Below are positions 18,178 to 26,633 of a DNA stretch of 61,895 bases, piece by piece. The position numbers were made by a program, and so were the translations under genes. The DNA lies in assembly GCA_903914535.1 (NCBI GenBank), contig CAIWPG010000078.1, positions 1-61,895 on the forward strand, written 5' to 3'. Position 1 is the first letter of the stretch, and each line of letters begins with the position of its first letter. The notes under the pieces were generated by a model that did no database searches, had not been told where the DNA came from, and was given only the letters and a program-made list of their open reading frames with translations. This stretch comes from an uncultured Oxalobacteraceae bacterium. Lineage in GTDB: Bacteria; Pseudomonadota; Gammaproteobacteria; Burkholderiales; Burkholderiaceae_D.

Positions 18178-19254
18178 TTAAATACTGTCTTCCGCATAGA
18201 GTCGGCCGGGATTAAATATACCGGCAGGGTCAAACGCTTGTTTTAAGCGACGATGAATGGCAAGAACCGGTGGTGTCAGTGGATGAAATACACCAACTTG
18301 TTTGCTGGCTCCACGGAACAGGCTTGCATGTCCGCCTATGGCGCTGGCTGCGGCCCGGATAGTACCGGCTCCGGCCTGCGCCTGTTCTTCCGGCAGTTTT
18401 AGCCAGCGTTGCGAGCCGCCCCATTCAATCAGTTCTTCACCGCCCAGATTCGGGCTGTCTGCGGTCGATGGCAGCGATAAACGCCATAACGCATCATCTT
18501 TACCAAAAAATGCATGCGTTTGCTCACGCAGACTACGCCAGTACGCAGCAGCATCGGCCTCGGGCAGTAACTCGCCTCCTAATTGTTTCCTGGTTGCTAT
18601 TGTCGCTGCCTCTGAGCCGGATAAGCGCAGGTACAGATGGCCATTTTCCCAGCTGGTGGCTGAGATGGGGTAAGGTAATCCGGCCCATTTATTTACAGTA
18701 GCCAGAGCCTGTTCGCGAGACAGTTCAAACCGCAGGCTTAATTCCTTGCGTGGTACAGGGAGTACCTTAATCGAGAGTTCCAGCAATAAGCCCAAACTGC
18801 CCATGGAGCCCGCCATCAGACGCGATACATCATAACCCGCTACGTTTTTCATGACCTGTCCGCCAAAGACGAGTCGCTCGGCCCGCCCGTTCAGCATGAC
18901 CACACCCAGTAAAAAGTCGCGTACTGCACCGGCATAAGCCCGGCGCGGACCGGCAAGCCCTGCTGCCACCATGCCTCCTACGGTTGCGCTGCTGCCGAAG
19001 GAGGGCGGTTCAAAAGCCAGCATTTGCCCCTGTTCTGCCAATACAGCTTCAATCTCAGATAACGGTGTGCCGCAGCGGGCAGTAATGACCAGTTCGGTGG
19101 GATCGTAATCCACTATGCCGGTAAAATTCCGGGTCGTCAGCGTATCCCCCTGCGGAGCCTGCCCATACCAGCGCTTGCTGCCGCCGCCCTGAATACATAA
19201 GGGGCGTTTTTCGGCAGTAGCAGTGTGGATGCGTTCTATAAAATGAGTTAACAC
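18178..19254 (-). CDS. glcE: Glycolate oxidase FAD-binding subunit
   Basis: A 358-residue FAD-binding protein of the GlcE type, the smaller flavin-domain partner of glycolate dehydrogenase. Family-like phrases are CIQGGGSKRWYG, the FAD-binding PPSFGSSATVGGMVAAGLAG, and GGQVMKNVAGYDVSRL. The C terminus has the FNPGRLY motif. It starts 12 nt after glcD and abuts glcF. Length is as expected. Confidence 0.95.
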   Translation of the reverse strand: MLTHFIERIHTATAEKRPLCIQGGGSKRWYGQAPQGDTLTTRNFTGIVDYDPTELVITARCGTPLSEIEAVLAEQGQMLAFEPPSFGSSATVGGMVAAGLAGPRRAYAGAVRDFLLGVVMLNGRAERLVFGGQVMKNVAGYDVSRLMAGSMGSLGLLLELSIKVLPVPRKELSLRFELSREQALATVNKWAGLPYPISATSWENGHLYLRLSGSEAATIATRKQLGGELLPEADAAAYWRSLREQTHAFFGKDDALWRLSLPSTADSPNLGGEELIEWGGSQRWLKLPEEQAQAGAGTIRAAASAIGGHASLFRGASKQVGVFHPLTPPVLAIHRRLKQAFDPAGIFNPGRLYAEDSI

Positions 19255-19266
19255 GAGGGGATATCC

Positions 19267-20748
19267 TTAAAAACGCGGAAGATCGGGAAATTTTTGCTGA
19301 CCATGGTGCACATGTTCACGGCCAAATTCGGCACAGCGATGCAATGTGGGGATCGCTTTATCCGGATTAAGCAGCATCAGCGGATCAAAAGCGCGCTTCA
19401 CTGCAAAAAAAGTACTGCGCTCCGTTTCAGAGAACTGCACACACATGGCATTAATTTTTTCTATCCCTACACCGTGTTCTCCGGTAATGGTGCCGCCTAC
19501 ATGAACACACATAGTTAAAATATCGGTACCAAAGGCTTCCGCCCGTTCAAATTCACCGGGAGTGCTGGCATCAAATAAAATCAAGGGATGCAGGTTGCCA
19601 TCCCCGGCATGAAATACATTGGCGCAGCGTAGCTGATGTTTGATTTCGAGTTGGGCAATGGCGAGTAATACTTCCGCCAGTTTTTTGCGTGGAATAGTGC
19701 CATCCATGCAGTAATAGTCCGGAGAAATACGTCCTGCTGCCGGAAAAGCATTTTTTCTGCCCGACCAGAAACGCATCCGTTCCGCTTCGTTTTGCGATAC
19801 TGCCAGAGCACTTGCCCCGGATTGCTTCAGTACCACGCTCATGCGCTCAATTTCATCCGCCACTTCTTCCAGGCTGCCATCGGTTTCGCACAATAAAATG
19901 GCGGCGGCTTCGGTATCGTATCCGGCATGTACAAACGGCTCTACCATGCGTATCGAGGTTTGATCCATCATTTCCAGACCTGCCGGAATAATACCGGCGC
20001 GGATAATTTCAGCAACGGCATTTCCTGCGGTAACCACGTCATTAAAGGATGCCATTACCACCTGTGCATACACCGGTTTCGGGATCAGTTTAACGGTGAC
20101 TTCCGTTACTATACCCAACATGCCTTCTGAGCCGATAAATACCGACAGCAAGTCCAGTCCGGGCGCATCCAGTGCATGGCTGCCTAATTCAATGATGTCG
20201 CCTTCTATGGTGGCTACCCGAACCCGCATGACATTGTGCAGTGTTAATCCGTATTTCAGGCAGTGAACGCCACCCGAATTTTCTGCGACATTGCCGCCTA
20301 TAGAACAGGCAATCTGGGAGGAAGGGTCAGGTGCATAATACAATCCCAGTGAGCCGGCCGCATCAGAAATAGCCTGATTGCGCACACCTGGCTGTACCAC
20401 CGCGTAGCGTCCCGCCTGATCAATATGGACAATGCGCTTTAGTTTTGCAGCAGAGAGCACGATGCCATCCGCAATCGGCATTGCGCCACCGGATAAACCT
20501 GTGCCTGAGCCACGTGGCACGATGGGTACGGCAAGCGTTTTGCATACGCTTAATATCGCCACAATCTGCTCTTCATTTTCTGGCAGTACGACCAGCATAG
20601 GGAGCTGCGTGTAGGCGCTTAGTCCGTCACACTCATAAGGGCGGGTATCTTCGGTCTGGTACAGGATGCAAGAGGCCGGCACCACCGCGCAGAGGGCGAG
20701 CAGTACCTGTTGTTGGCGTTCTTGAGTGAAGCTGGCTGGAGTATTCAT
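19267..20748 (-). CDS. glcD: Glycolate oxidase FAD-linked subunit
   Basis: A 493-residue flavoprotein of the FAD_binding_4/FAD-oxidase_C family that oxidises glycolate to glyoxylate. Landmarks are PRGSGTGLSGGAMP and SIGGNVAENSGGVHCLKYG in the FAD-binding domain, and GGTITGEHGVGIEK and LNPDKAIP in the C-terminal domain. First gene of glcDEF. The usual regulator glcC and the other glc genes are not next to it, so control is unknown. Confidence 0.96.
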   Translation of the reverse strand: MNTPASFTQERQQQVLLALCAVVPASCILYQTEDTRPYECDGLSAYTQLPMLVVLPENEEQIVAILSVCKTLAVPIVPRGSGTGLSGGAMPIADGIVLSAAKLKRIVHIDQAGRYAVVQPGVRNQAISDAAGSLGLYYAPDPSSQIACSIGGNVAENSGGVHCLKYGLTLHNVMRVRVATIEGDIIELGSHALDAPGLDLLSVFIGSEGMLGIVTEVTVKLIPKPVYAQVVMASFNDVVTAGNAVAEIIRAGIIPAGLEMMDQTSIRMVEPFVHAGYDTEAAAILLCETDGSLEEVADEIERMSVVLKQSGASALAVSQNEAERMRFWSGRKNAFPAAGRISPDYYCMDGTIPRKKLAEVLLAIAQLEIKHQLRCANVFHAGDGNLHPLILFDASTPGEFERAEAFGTDILTMCVHVGGTITGEHGVGIEKINAMCVQFSETERSTFFAVKRAFDPLMLLNPDKAIPTLHRCAEFGREHVHHGQQKFPDLPRF

Positions 20749-20867
20749 AGCGCCTAGTGTATTAAAATACGCAAATCGGTGTGATGAATTGTAACAACTT
20801 ATTCTGGTGAAAAAATTTCATCTTGTTAGCAGGCGGGAGTTTTAACCGGAAAAATGAGGGTTAACAT

Positions 20868-20894
20868 AAAAAAGGACGCAGTTGCGTCCTTTTT
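20868..20894. terminator. Bidirectional intrinsic terminator downstream of erpA
   Basis: An A-run, GGACGCA (20874-20880), a GT loop, TGCGTCC (20883-20889) and a T-run. Read on the minus strand it ends the erpA transcript before the glcD promoter region. Confidence 0.85.
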
Positions 20895-20926
20895 GACCTG
20901 ATGCGGCAAGCCGCAGGATCAGTTTG

Positions 20927-21274
20927 TTATGAAAACGATGATCCGCAGCCACATGTGGTCGTAGCATTTGGATTTTTAATGACAAATTGTGCACCTTCAA
21001 GATCATCTTTGTAATCTATTTCAGCTCCTACCAGGTACTGATAGCTCATGGAGTCTATCAGTAAATGCACGCCATTTTTGGTCATGGTAGTGTCATCTTC
21101 GTTGACGATTTCATCAAAAGTGAAACCATATTGGAAACCGGAGCAACCGCCACCTTGTACGAATACGCGAAGTTTCAGATCGGGATTACCTTCTTCTTCA
21201 ATTAACTGAGCGACTTTGGAGGCAGCACTGTCGGTAAAGACAATAGGGGTAGGCATTTCAGTAACGGCGTTCAT
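20927..21274 (-). CDS. erpA: Iron-sulfur cluster insertion protein ErpA
   Basis: A 115-residue A-type carrier that delivers Fe-S clusters to apoproteins. The three cluster ligands are present: C44 in [11 protein letters not shown], and C108 and C110 in [11 protein letters not shown] at the C terminus. The frame opens at 21334, but the ATG at 21274 follows AAGGAG at ideal spacing and gives the normal family length. It lies downstream of the bactofilin gene with its own 175-nt leader and a terminator behind it. Confidence 0.95.
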   Translation of the reverse strand: MNAVTEMPTPIVFTDSAASKVAQLIEEEGNPDLKLRVFVQGGGCSGFQYGFTFDEIVNEDDTTMTKNGVHLLIDSMSYQYLVGAEIDYKDDLEGAQFVIKNPNATTTCGCGSSFS

Positions 21275-21450
21275 GTGATACTCCTTAAAACTATTAATTC
21301 GGCACGAAACCAGAGAACCGGGTGGATGAGCCATCCCTTGTGCGCGATAGACCTGACTATTATCCCAGATTTTTGATGATGGCGTATGCGGACTACAATC
21401 AATGAATCTGCGGGGTGCGATTGTTATTAATCCGGACTGCCGGTCATGCG

Positions 21451-21843
21451 TCAGACGCCGGATGCTGCCAGTCTTAATACAGGCTCAATAATATCTCCGC
21501 CATGATCAAGTTTTCCGGTTACCAGTGCGCCGCTATTCATTTCCAGTGCTTTATAGTGGACATTTCCGTTAATGCGCGCCTTGGAAAGGAGTTCAAGCAA
21601 TTCGCTGGAAAATACCGGTCCCATGATCGTGCCATCCACCACAATATGAGCCGCACGTACTTCGCCGCAGATAATGGCATGTTCTGATATCACCAGCATA
21701 CTGTCATGTTCTTCATCAGCAATGACATTGCCTTTGATATGCCCGTCAATCCGCAGCCCGCCTTTAAAGTACAGGTTGCCATCAATATTGGTGGAAAGAC
21801 CAATCAGGCTATCGATAGTGCTTTTATTTTTACGGCTAAACAT
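21451..21843 (-). CDS. Bactofilin family protein
   Basis: A 130-residue polymer-forming cytoskeletal protein (DUF583/PF04519). The repeated beta-helical turns are visible as [22 protein letters not shown] and later [33 protein letters not shown]. Bactofilins assemble without nucleotides into membrane-linked filaments that scaffold cell-shape or envelope enzymes. It follows a membrane-anchored coiled-coil protein gene by 10 nt, so the two may form one envelope scaffold; the role here is unknown. Confidence 0.9.
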   Translation of the reverse strand: MFSRKNKSTIDSLIGLSTNIDGNLYFKGGLRIDGHIKGNVIADEEHDSMLVISEHAIICGEVRAAHIVVDGTIMGPVFSSELLELLSKARINGNVHYKALEMNSGALVTGKLDHGGDIIEPVLRLAASGV

Positions 21844-21853
21844 AATGATTCCT

Positions 21854-22576
21854 TTACAAATTGACGGACTGGAAGGTGCGGATCCGGCCTTTGTCCATGA
21901 TACGTGCCTGTAGCGTTTTAATGCTGCTTCCTTCAGGAAGAGTCAGCGTACCTTCTATGCGTTGATAGTACCTGAACGATAATTTTAGCTTACCGGTCTC
22001 TCCTTCTTTTGCATCAGGGTAGGTAATTGTGACATTTTTCCCGGCCTGAACTACGGTTGCGACTAGTTGTAATTCCCCCACAAAATCACGTACTCCTTTA
22101 CCACCCTGCATGACAAGGACACGATACTGAAGCTGTGAGTGGCTGCCTGCATTTGCTTTGAATCCACCTATACGCACACCTTCCTGAGCCTGAGAGGATG
22201 GAATAAGATTCTCAAAAAAAGCCAGGTCTTCTTTTAGCTTATTATTTTCTTGCGTGAGTACCTTTACCTGATCAGCCAATTGCTTTTGTGTAGACAATTC
22301 GATGTTTAATTTGCTTTCGGCGCTGTTACTGGTATCGGAAAGTTGCTCCCGCTCGTTACTGAGTTGTTTAACTTGTTGTTTTAATTGCGTAATTTGTTCT
22401 TTTGACGGCGTATTGCCACTGGCAGAGCCGGCAGAATGGTAGGTGCTGAAAAAAAATATTGCTAATACGCCGCCTGCAATCAGCCCTAATGCAGCACGAT
22501 CCAGCCATGGTCTGTGGCTGGCAGGCACTAACCTGATAGCCGGAATCGATTTTTTACGTGACCAAAGTTTTTTCAT
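21854..22576 (-). CDS. Membrane-anchored coiled-coil protein (DUF6776-like)
   Basis: A 240-residue protein of unknown function. A basic N terminus precedes one transmembrane helix (about 30-48, GLIAGGVLAIFFFSTYH), then a coiled coil with heptad-like QLKQQVKQL and LTQENNKLKEDLAF stretches (about 60-120), and a beta-rich C-terminal domain (about 130-240). It resembles the DUF6776 proteins found beside bactofilin and argC in Burkholderiales, though that name is from memory. It lies 22 nt after argC and 10 nt before the bactofilin gene. Confidence 0.75.
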   Translation of the reverse strand: MKKLWSRKKSIPAIRLVPASHRPWLDRAALGLIAGGVLAIFFFSTYHSAGSASGNTPSKEQITQLKQQVKQLSNEREQLSDTSNSAESKLNIELSTQKQLADQVKVLTQENNKLKEDLAFFENLIPSSQAQEGVRIGGFKANAGSHSQLQYRVLVMQGGKGVRDFVGELQLVATVVQAGKNVTITYPDAKEGETGKLKLSFRYYQRIEGTLTLPEGSSIKTLQARIMDKGRIRTFQSVNL

Positions 22577-22598
22577 GTGTTTGCGGCGGCGTATCAGC

Positions 22599-23636
22599 TT
22601 ATGGCATCAGAGGAACATGCATCAGGCCACATGTTTCTTCTAGTCCAAACATTAAGTTCATGCACTGTACTGCCTGACCGGAAGAGCCTTTAACCAGGTT
22701 ATCCTGTACTGCCAGGATGACCAGAGTAGCGCCATTGCCCGGACGATGTAAGGATAAACGTAAAATATTGGAGCCACGGGTTGAGCGTGTTTCGGGGTGA
22801 CTGCCAAACGGCATGACATCAACGAAAGCTTCGTCCCGGTAGGTATTTTCAAATAAAGCCTGAATTTCGGCGTTATCGGGATTCCCCTTCAGTCTGGCAT
22901 ACAAGGTGGAATGCATGCCCCGTATCATAGGAACCAGATGCGGTGTGAACAAAAGCCCGACATTGTCTTGCGTCATATATTGCAATTGCTCTGCGGTTTC
23001 CGGTGTATGGCGGTGACCTGAAACACCATACGCTTTGAAGTTATCGCTGGATTCAGAAAATAATGTGGCAATTTCAGCTTTGCGTCCGGCACCCGAAACT
23101 CCGGATTTACAGTCGGCAATCAGATTGCCCGCATCAACCATTCCTGCCTTTAACAGCGGATAAAATCCCAGTTGCATGGTAGTCGGGTAGCAACCGGGAT
23201 TGCCGACAACCCGTGCTTTTCTGATGGCATCACGATTTAATTCTGGTAAGCCATAGACTGCTTCACTGAGTAATTCAGGGCAGCTATGCGGCATGCCGTA
23301 CCATTGTTCAAACAGGGCAACATCTTTGAGACGAAAATCTGCTGCTAAATCAATGACTTTGACGCCTGCATTAATTAATTCCGGTGCTTGTGCCATTGCA
23401 ACACCATGCGGTGTCGCAAAGAAAACGACATCGCAGTCAGTCAGTCTGGCATTGTCAGGGGAGCTGAATGCCAGGGAGACATGACCACGTAAGGACGGAT
23501 ACATCGAAGCCACAGGTAAGCCATCTTCTTTGCGTGATGTAATGGCGGTGAGCCGGACTTGCGGATGGGTGGCCAGAATACGTAATAATTCAACCCCGGT
23601 ATATCCTGTACCGCCAACGATGCCTACTTTGATCAT
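22599..23636 (-). CDS. argC: N-acetyl-gamma-glutamyl-phosphate reductase
   Basis: A 345-residue NADPH-dependent enzyme of arginine synthesis. The nucleotide-binding start is [16 protein letters not shown], the catalytic cysteine is in [15 protein letters not shown], and the histidine-bearing SGHRHTPE follows. Length is typical of the long ArgC form. It heads a short minus-strand run argC, coiled-coil protein, bactofilin. A long imperfect palindrome and the rpsI terminator lie upstream. Confidence 0.96.
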   Translation of the reverse strand: MIKVGIVGGTGYTGVELLRILATHPQVRLTAITSRKEDGLPVASMYPSLRGHVSLAFSSPDNARLTDCDVVFFATPHGVAMAQAPELINAGVKVIDLAADFRLKDVALFEQWYGMPHSCPELLSEAVYGLPELNRDAIRKARVVGNPGCYPTTMQLGFYPLLKAGMVDAGNLIADCKSGVSGAGRKAEIATLFSESSDNFKAYGVSGHRHTPETAEQLQYMTQDNVGLLFTPHLVPMIRGMHSTLYARLKGNPDNAEIQALFENTYRDEAFVDVMPFGSHPETRSTRGSNILRLSLHRPGNGATLVILAVQDNLVKGSSGQAVQCMNLMFGLEETCGLMHVPLMP

Positions 23637-23774
23637 GTGTTGTTATCCCTTGCAAGAAAAAAATCTCTACTCTTATAACAGTAGACTCCAACCGCTGATT
23701 TTAACAGTTGAACGCTGGTTTATTGCGAAGAATTTGTGTATTTGCGCACGACAGAAGTGGTTTTTTTACCAATG

Positions 23775-23839
23775 CAGAATTTACGTAGAATTGTTCCCGC
23801 AGGTTGCAAAGCCAGCGGCGTGATTTTGCGTAAGTTCTG
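23775..23839. repeat. Imperfect palindrome between argC and rpsI
   Basis: CAGAATTTACG (23775-23785) mirrors CGTAAGTTCTG (23829-23839) with one mismatch, and partial symmetry continues inward and into T-rich and A-rich flanks (to about 23761 and 23850). Both strands therefore read similar short peptides (QNLR...ILRKFC), which is a result of the symmetry and not evidence for a gene. Function unknown. Confidence 0.5.
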
Positions 23840-23880
23840 TAATAAAAAAGACACTGGTTCGGGAATGGTGTTCAGAATGA

Positions 23881-23916
23881 AAAAAACCCGCCAAAAAATA
23901 AGTTGGCGGGTTTTTT
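23881..23916. terminator. Terminator of the rplM-rpsI operon (bidirectional form)
   Basis: An A6 run, CCCGCCAA (to 23894), an 8-nt loop, then TTGGCGGG and a T-run (23903-23916). Symmetric A and T tracts let it work on both strands; on the minus strand it ends rpsI transcription. Confidence 0.88.
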
Positions 23917-23982
23917 TGCAACAAACGTACAGCATCTGTTTTCGCCTCTGCCGGCGTAAGCCGGAAAAGGCAAAACAAAAAA

Positions 23983-24375
23983 TTAACGTTTGGAGAATTG
24001 CTTAGCGCGGCGTGCTTTACGCAGACCGACTTTTTTACGTTCAACTTCGCGGGCATCGCGAGTAACGAAACCAGCTTTTGACAATTCTGATTTCAATGTT
24101 GCTTCGTAGTCGATCAATGCGCGGGTAATGCCGTGACGTACTGCGCCAGCCTGACCGGATTCGCCGCCGCCGTGAACGTTAACCATAATATCGAAAGTTT
24201 CGAGATTGTTAGTCAGTTCCAGTGGTTGACGGATAACCATCAAGCCAGTTTCACGAGAAAAATATTCGTTAGCTGGTTTACCGTTAACAACGATGTTGCC
24301 GCTGCCGGATTTCAGGAAGACGCGAGCAACTGCACTCTTGCGACGGCCGGTTCCGTAATTGTAATTACCGATCAT
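23983..24375 (-). CDS. rpsI: 30S ribosomal protein S9
   Basis: A 130-residue uS9. It starts [20 protein letters not shown] and ends [17 protein letters not shown]; the SKR tail is the invariant S9 end that reaches the ribosomal P site. It follows rplM after 9 nt in the universal rplM-rpsI pair. Confidence 0.98.
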   Translation of the reverse strand: MIGNYNYGTGRRKSAVARVFLKSGSGNIVVNGKPANEYFSRETGLMVIRQPLELTNNLETFDIMVNVHGGGESGQAGAVRHGITRALIDYEATLKSELSKAGFVTRDAREVERKKVGLRKARRAKQFSKR

Positions 24376-24384
24376 GTCTGTTCC

Positions 24385-24813
24385 TTAGAGTTCGAGTACT
24401 TTAGGTTGCTGCGCAGAGTGCGGATGAGTTGCCTCAGCGTACACTTTGAGCTTCTTGATCATGGCGTAGCCAAGCGGACCTTTAGGCAGCATGCCTTTAA
24501 CAGCCTTTTCAAGAGCGCGGCCAGGAAAACGTGCTTGCATTTTCTGGAAGTTTGTTTCATAGATACCGCCTGGATAGCCAGTATGACGGTAGTATATTTT
24601 GTTCAGAGCTTTAGTACCGGTCACGCGCAGTTTACCTGCATTAACAACAACGATGAAATCGCCGGTGTCTACGTGTGGTGTAAATTCTGGTTTGTGTTTG
24701 CCGCGTAACCGGAGTGCCACTTCGCTGGCAACACGTCCGAGGACTTTGTCCGTCGCGTCAATCACGAACCATTCGCGCTGCACTTCGTGTGCTTTTGCGG
24801 AAAAGGTTTTCAT
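24385..24813 (-). CDS. rplM: 50S ribosomal protein L13
   Basis: A 142-residue uL13 with the classic [20 protein letters not shown] start and the [13 protein letters not shown] and MLPKGPLG segments. AGGAAG precedes the ATG on the minus strand. A consensus promoter (25010-25039) gives a leader of about 190 nt with a hairpin, fitting known feedback control of rplM-rpsI by ribosomal protein in other bacteria. Confidence 0.98.
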   Translation of the reverse strand: MKTFSAKAHEVQREWFVIDATDKVLGRVASEVALRLRGKHKPEFTPHVDTGDFIVVVNAGKLRVTGTKALNKIYYRHTGYPGGIYETNFQKMQARFPGRALEKAVKGMLPKGPLGYAMIKKLKVYAEATHPHSAQQPKVLEL

Positions 24814-24900
24814 GATGACTTCCTAATATAAAGTTTAATTCGCTTAAATGGTGGTTCTGTTAATAAATCTTATTTCTCTTATTTCAAATTCTCACCGGTC

Positions 24901-24927
24901 TTTTTCAGTCTGAACCGACTGGAAAAA
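24901..24927 (-). promoter_or_regulatory. Hairpin in the rplM leader
   Basis: TTTTTCAGTC (24901-24910) and GACTGGAAAAA (24917-24927) form a stem around TGAACC, with one bulge, within the untranslated leader of rplM. Read on the minus strand it may be part of an L13-dependent control element or a small attenuator; this is inference from position. Confidence 0.4.
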
Positions 24928-25009
24928 ACAGCATGGTAGTAGAGAAATAAGGAGAAAACTAACAGACTCTGCCTTGTATCGTTTTCCATAAGCGAGATGG
25001 AAGGCGCAA

Positions 25010-25039
25010 ATTATAGTCTTTTCAAGGACTTAGTGTCAA
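25010..25039 (-). promoter_or_regulatory. Sigma-70 promoter of rplM-rpsI
   Basis: On the minus strand, TTGACA (25039-25034), an 18-nt spacer and TATAAT (25015-25010): both hexamers match consensus exactly. Start of transcription is expected near 25003. Confidence 0.85.
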
Positions 25040-25110
25040 CAAGTGCTTAAAAAGTATTCAGACTCTGTGCGGAATTTGGAAGGGCTATGTGAGCAGAGTA
25101 CGTTTTCAGA

Positions 25111-25218
25111 CAAAAAGAAGCCCGGAGTTGCGAAACTCCGGGCTCAAATCCACCTGAGGAGGTGGAGGAGACAAAGCTTGCTGAGCGGCGGTGACCAGAG
25201 TCTTTGTCGTTCAGCGAT
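25111..25218 (-). ncRNA. Candidate small RNA gene upstream of rplM, about 108 nt
   Basis: On the minus strand a strong promoter (25225-25253) is followed within 108 nt by an intrinsic terminator: AGCCCGGAGTT and AACTCCGGGCT arms (25144-25134 and 25129-25119), then TCTTTTTG. Between them are a helix GACAAAG/CTTTGTC (25208-25202 with 25176-25170) and a hairpin CCACCT-CCTC-AGGTGG (25165-25150). The segment CTCCTCCACCTCCTC leaves CU-rich, anti-Shine-Dalgarno-like sequence partly single-stranded and in the loop. No credible protein is encoded. It does not look like 4.5S RNA, tmRNA or 6S RNA. It may act in trans on mRNAs, or less likely be an attenuated rplM leader. Confidence 0.65.
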
Positions 25219-25224
25219 GAACTG

Positions 25225-25253
25225 AGTATAGGTGAGAAAATTGTGCAGTGCAA
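25225..25253 (-). promoter_or_regulatory. Promoter of the candidate small RNA
   Basis: On the minus strand, TTGCAC (25253-25248), a spacer of exactly 17 nt, and TATACT (25230-25225), placing the start near 25218. Confidence 0.7.
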
Positions 25254-25437
25254 GATATTTGCGTAAATTAGAATGTTTATTCGCTTTACTGTAGTGGTAA
25301 ATGTACGATATTGCAGTGCCGCATCTGCCGGTTTAAATTTTGTCGTTATTGATTATGCGAGAAACTTCCCCTGCACCCGGAAGCTAAACCTGATTCAGGC
25401 TACAATAGTCGCCCGATCAAATACAAGGTTGTGAACG

Positions 25438-25875
25438 ATGGAATGCACAGTACGTTGGACAGGTTTGTCCGGAATGACATTTTTAGCCGAAACAGGCTCT
25501 GGTCATGTAGTTGCTATGGACGGAGCGCCGGATGGCGGCGGACGCAATCTGGCACCCCGGCCAATGGAAATGGTGTTGTTAGGAACGGGTGGTTGTACTG
25601 CTTATGATGTGGTATTGATTTTACGTAAGAGTGGTCAGACGATTACCGACTGTTCAGTCACATTAAGCTCCGAGCGGGCTGAAAAAGAACCGAAAGTGTT
25701 CACCAGGATTCATTTTCATTTTACGGTAACCGGACATAATCTGAAGCCGAATCTGGTGGAACGTGCTGTGAAGCTATCGCATGAAAAATACTGTTCTGCA
25801 TCTATCATGCTGGAAAAAACCGCAGAAATTACTCACAGCATTGAAATAGTTGAGTCATTTCCTGAGTCTGTCTGA
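25438..25875 (+). CDS. OsmC family protein (YhfA-like)
   Basis: A 145-residue OsmC/Ohr-superfamily protein. The two cysteines used by the family for peroxide reduction are at C53 (GTGGCTAYDV) and C119 (HEKYCSASIML). The shape MECTVRWTGLSGMTFLAETG and PRPMEMVLLG agrees with the YhfA-like OsmC branch rather than Ohr. Likely a cytoplasmic thiol-based stress protein; substrate unknown. Its last 43 nt overlap the end of the convergent membrane protein gene. Confidence 0.88.
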   Translation: MECTVRWTGLSGMTFLAETGSGHVVAMDGAPDGGGRNLAPRPMEMVLLGTGGCTAYDVVLILRKSGQTITDCSVTLSSERAEKEPKVFTRIHFHFTVTGHNLKPNLVERAVKLSHEKYCSASIMLEKTAEITHSIEIVESFPESV

Positions 25876-26633
25876 AAATCAGCCGGAAAAATGGTCTTAT
25901 ATGTTGGATAGAACGAACAATATAAGACCACAGTGAGCAGCATTGAAAATGACATCATAATCATAACAATAGCGTTGGGGTTGCCTGTAATGCCGGCGAC
26001 CACGATGCTGATTACGGTAGGCAGTATGCCGCCCAGTGCAAACCAGGCTAATCCGTACACAGTAAAGGCGCGGAAAGCGTGTTTTACCGAAAAGAAGCTG
26101 TAAAAAATAGCCTTAAATAATGGCATCTGCTGCCATGCTATCAGTGGTCCTGCAAACCAGAAAGCCATCATGGATGGGATGGTGAGCAGTGCAGCACACA
26201 GCATGGCGCCTGTCATATTGCTTTCTTCAACAGTTTTTGCACTCAGTTCCAACTGCCCGCTGATTACCTGCCAAAATACGCCGTCATCGACCAGACTGGA
26301 GACAGACAGGGAGATCAGGGCTGCCACCAGATACAGCAGGCCCAGCTGCAATAATTTTTTAACTTGCGGCGAACGGAAACCGGACAGGAGCAGGCGTGGA
26401 TGTACGCGCTTTCCTTCATCAATGTCCCGGCATCCCTGCATAAACGCCAGCGTGAACATCGGCAGTAGTATAAATGCCAGCATCTGTCCCAATACAGGAA
26501 TGAAACCAATGATCAGCATGGAAAACAGATATCCTAAAAACAACGTAGAAAATTCCATAGGTTGTTTTTTAAAGTATTGAAAGCCTGCTTTTACCCATTG
26601 CCAGCCTGTGTTTGCAGGGAGTCGGTTCGTCAT
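25833..26633 (-). CDS. BPSS1780 family membrane protein
   Basis: A 266-residue polytopic membrane protein with about six hydrophobic segments (for example [22 protein letters not shown] and [16 protein letters not shown]). The N terminus [18 protein letters not shown] matches the BPSS1780 family of Burkholderiales, whose function is unknown. It overlaps thrB by 4 nt (ATGA), so it is translationally coupled to homoserine kinase, and overlaps the 3' end of the convergent osmC-like gene by 43 nt. Confidence 0.85.
   Translation of the reverse strand: MTNRLPANTGWQWVKAGFQYFKKQPMEFSTLFLGYLFSMLIIGFIPVLGQMLAFILLPMFTLAFMQGCRDIDEGKRVHPRLLLSGFRSPQVKKLLQLGLLYLVAALISLSVSSLVDDGVFWQVISGQLELSAKTVEESNMTGAMLCAALLTIPSMMAFWFAGPLIAWQQMPLFKAIFYSFFSVKHAFRAFTVYGLAWFALGGILPTVISIVVAGITGNPNAIVMIMMSFSMLLTVVLYCSFYPTYKTIFPADFQTDSGNDSTISML

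Noticed and set aside
23736-24005. 89-codon open frame on the plus strand between argC and rpsI
   Set aside because: It lies on the imperfect palindrome and the rpsI terminator and runs into rpsI; similar peptides on both strands come from the symmetry.
25111-25218. Identity of the small RNA as 4.5S RNA, 6S RNA or tmRNA
   Set aside because: The conserved GGAAG-type apical loop of 4.5S RNA, the long 6S double stem, and the tRNA-like ends of tmRNA are all absent.
25047-25253. 68-codon open frame on the minus strand over the small RNA
   Set aside because: It would begin inside the small RNA's promoter, upstream of the predicted transcript start, and reads through a terminator hairpin; no protein features.
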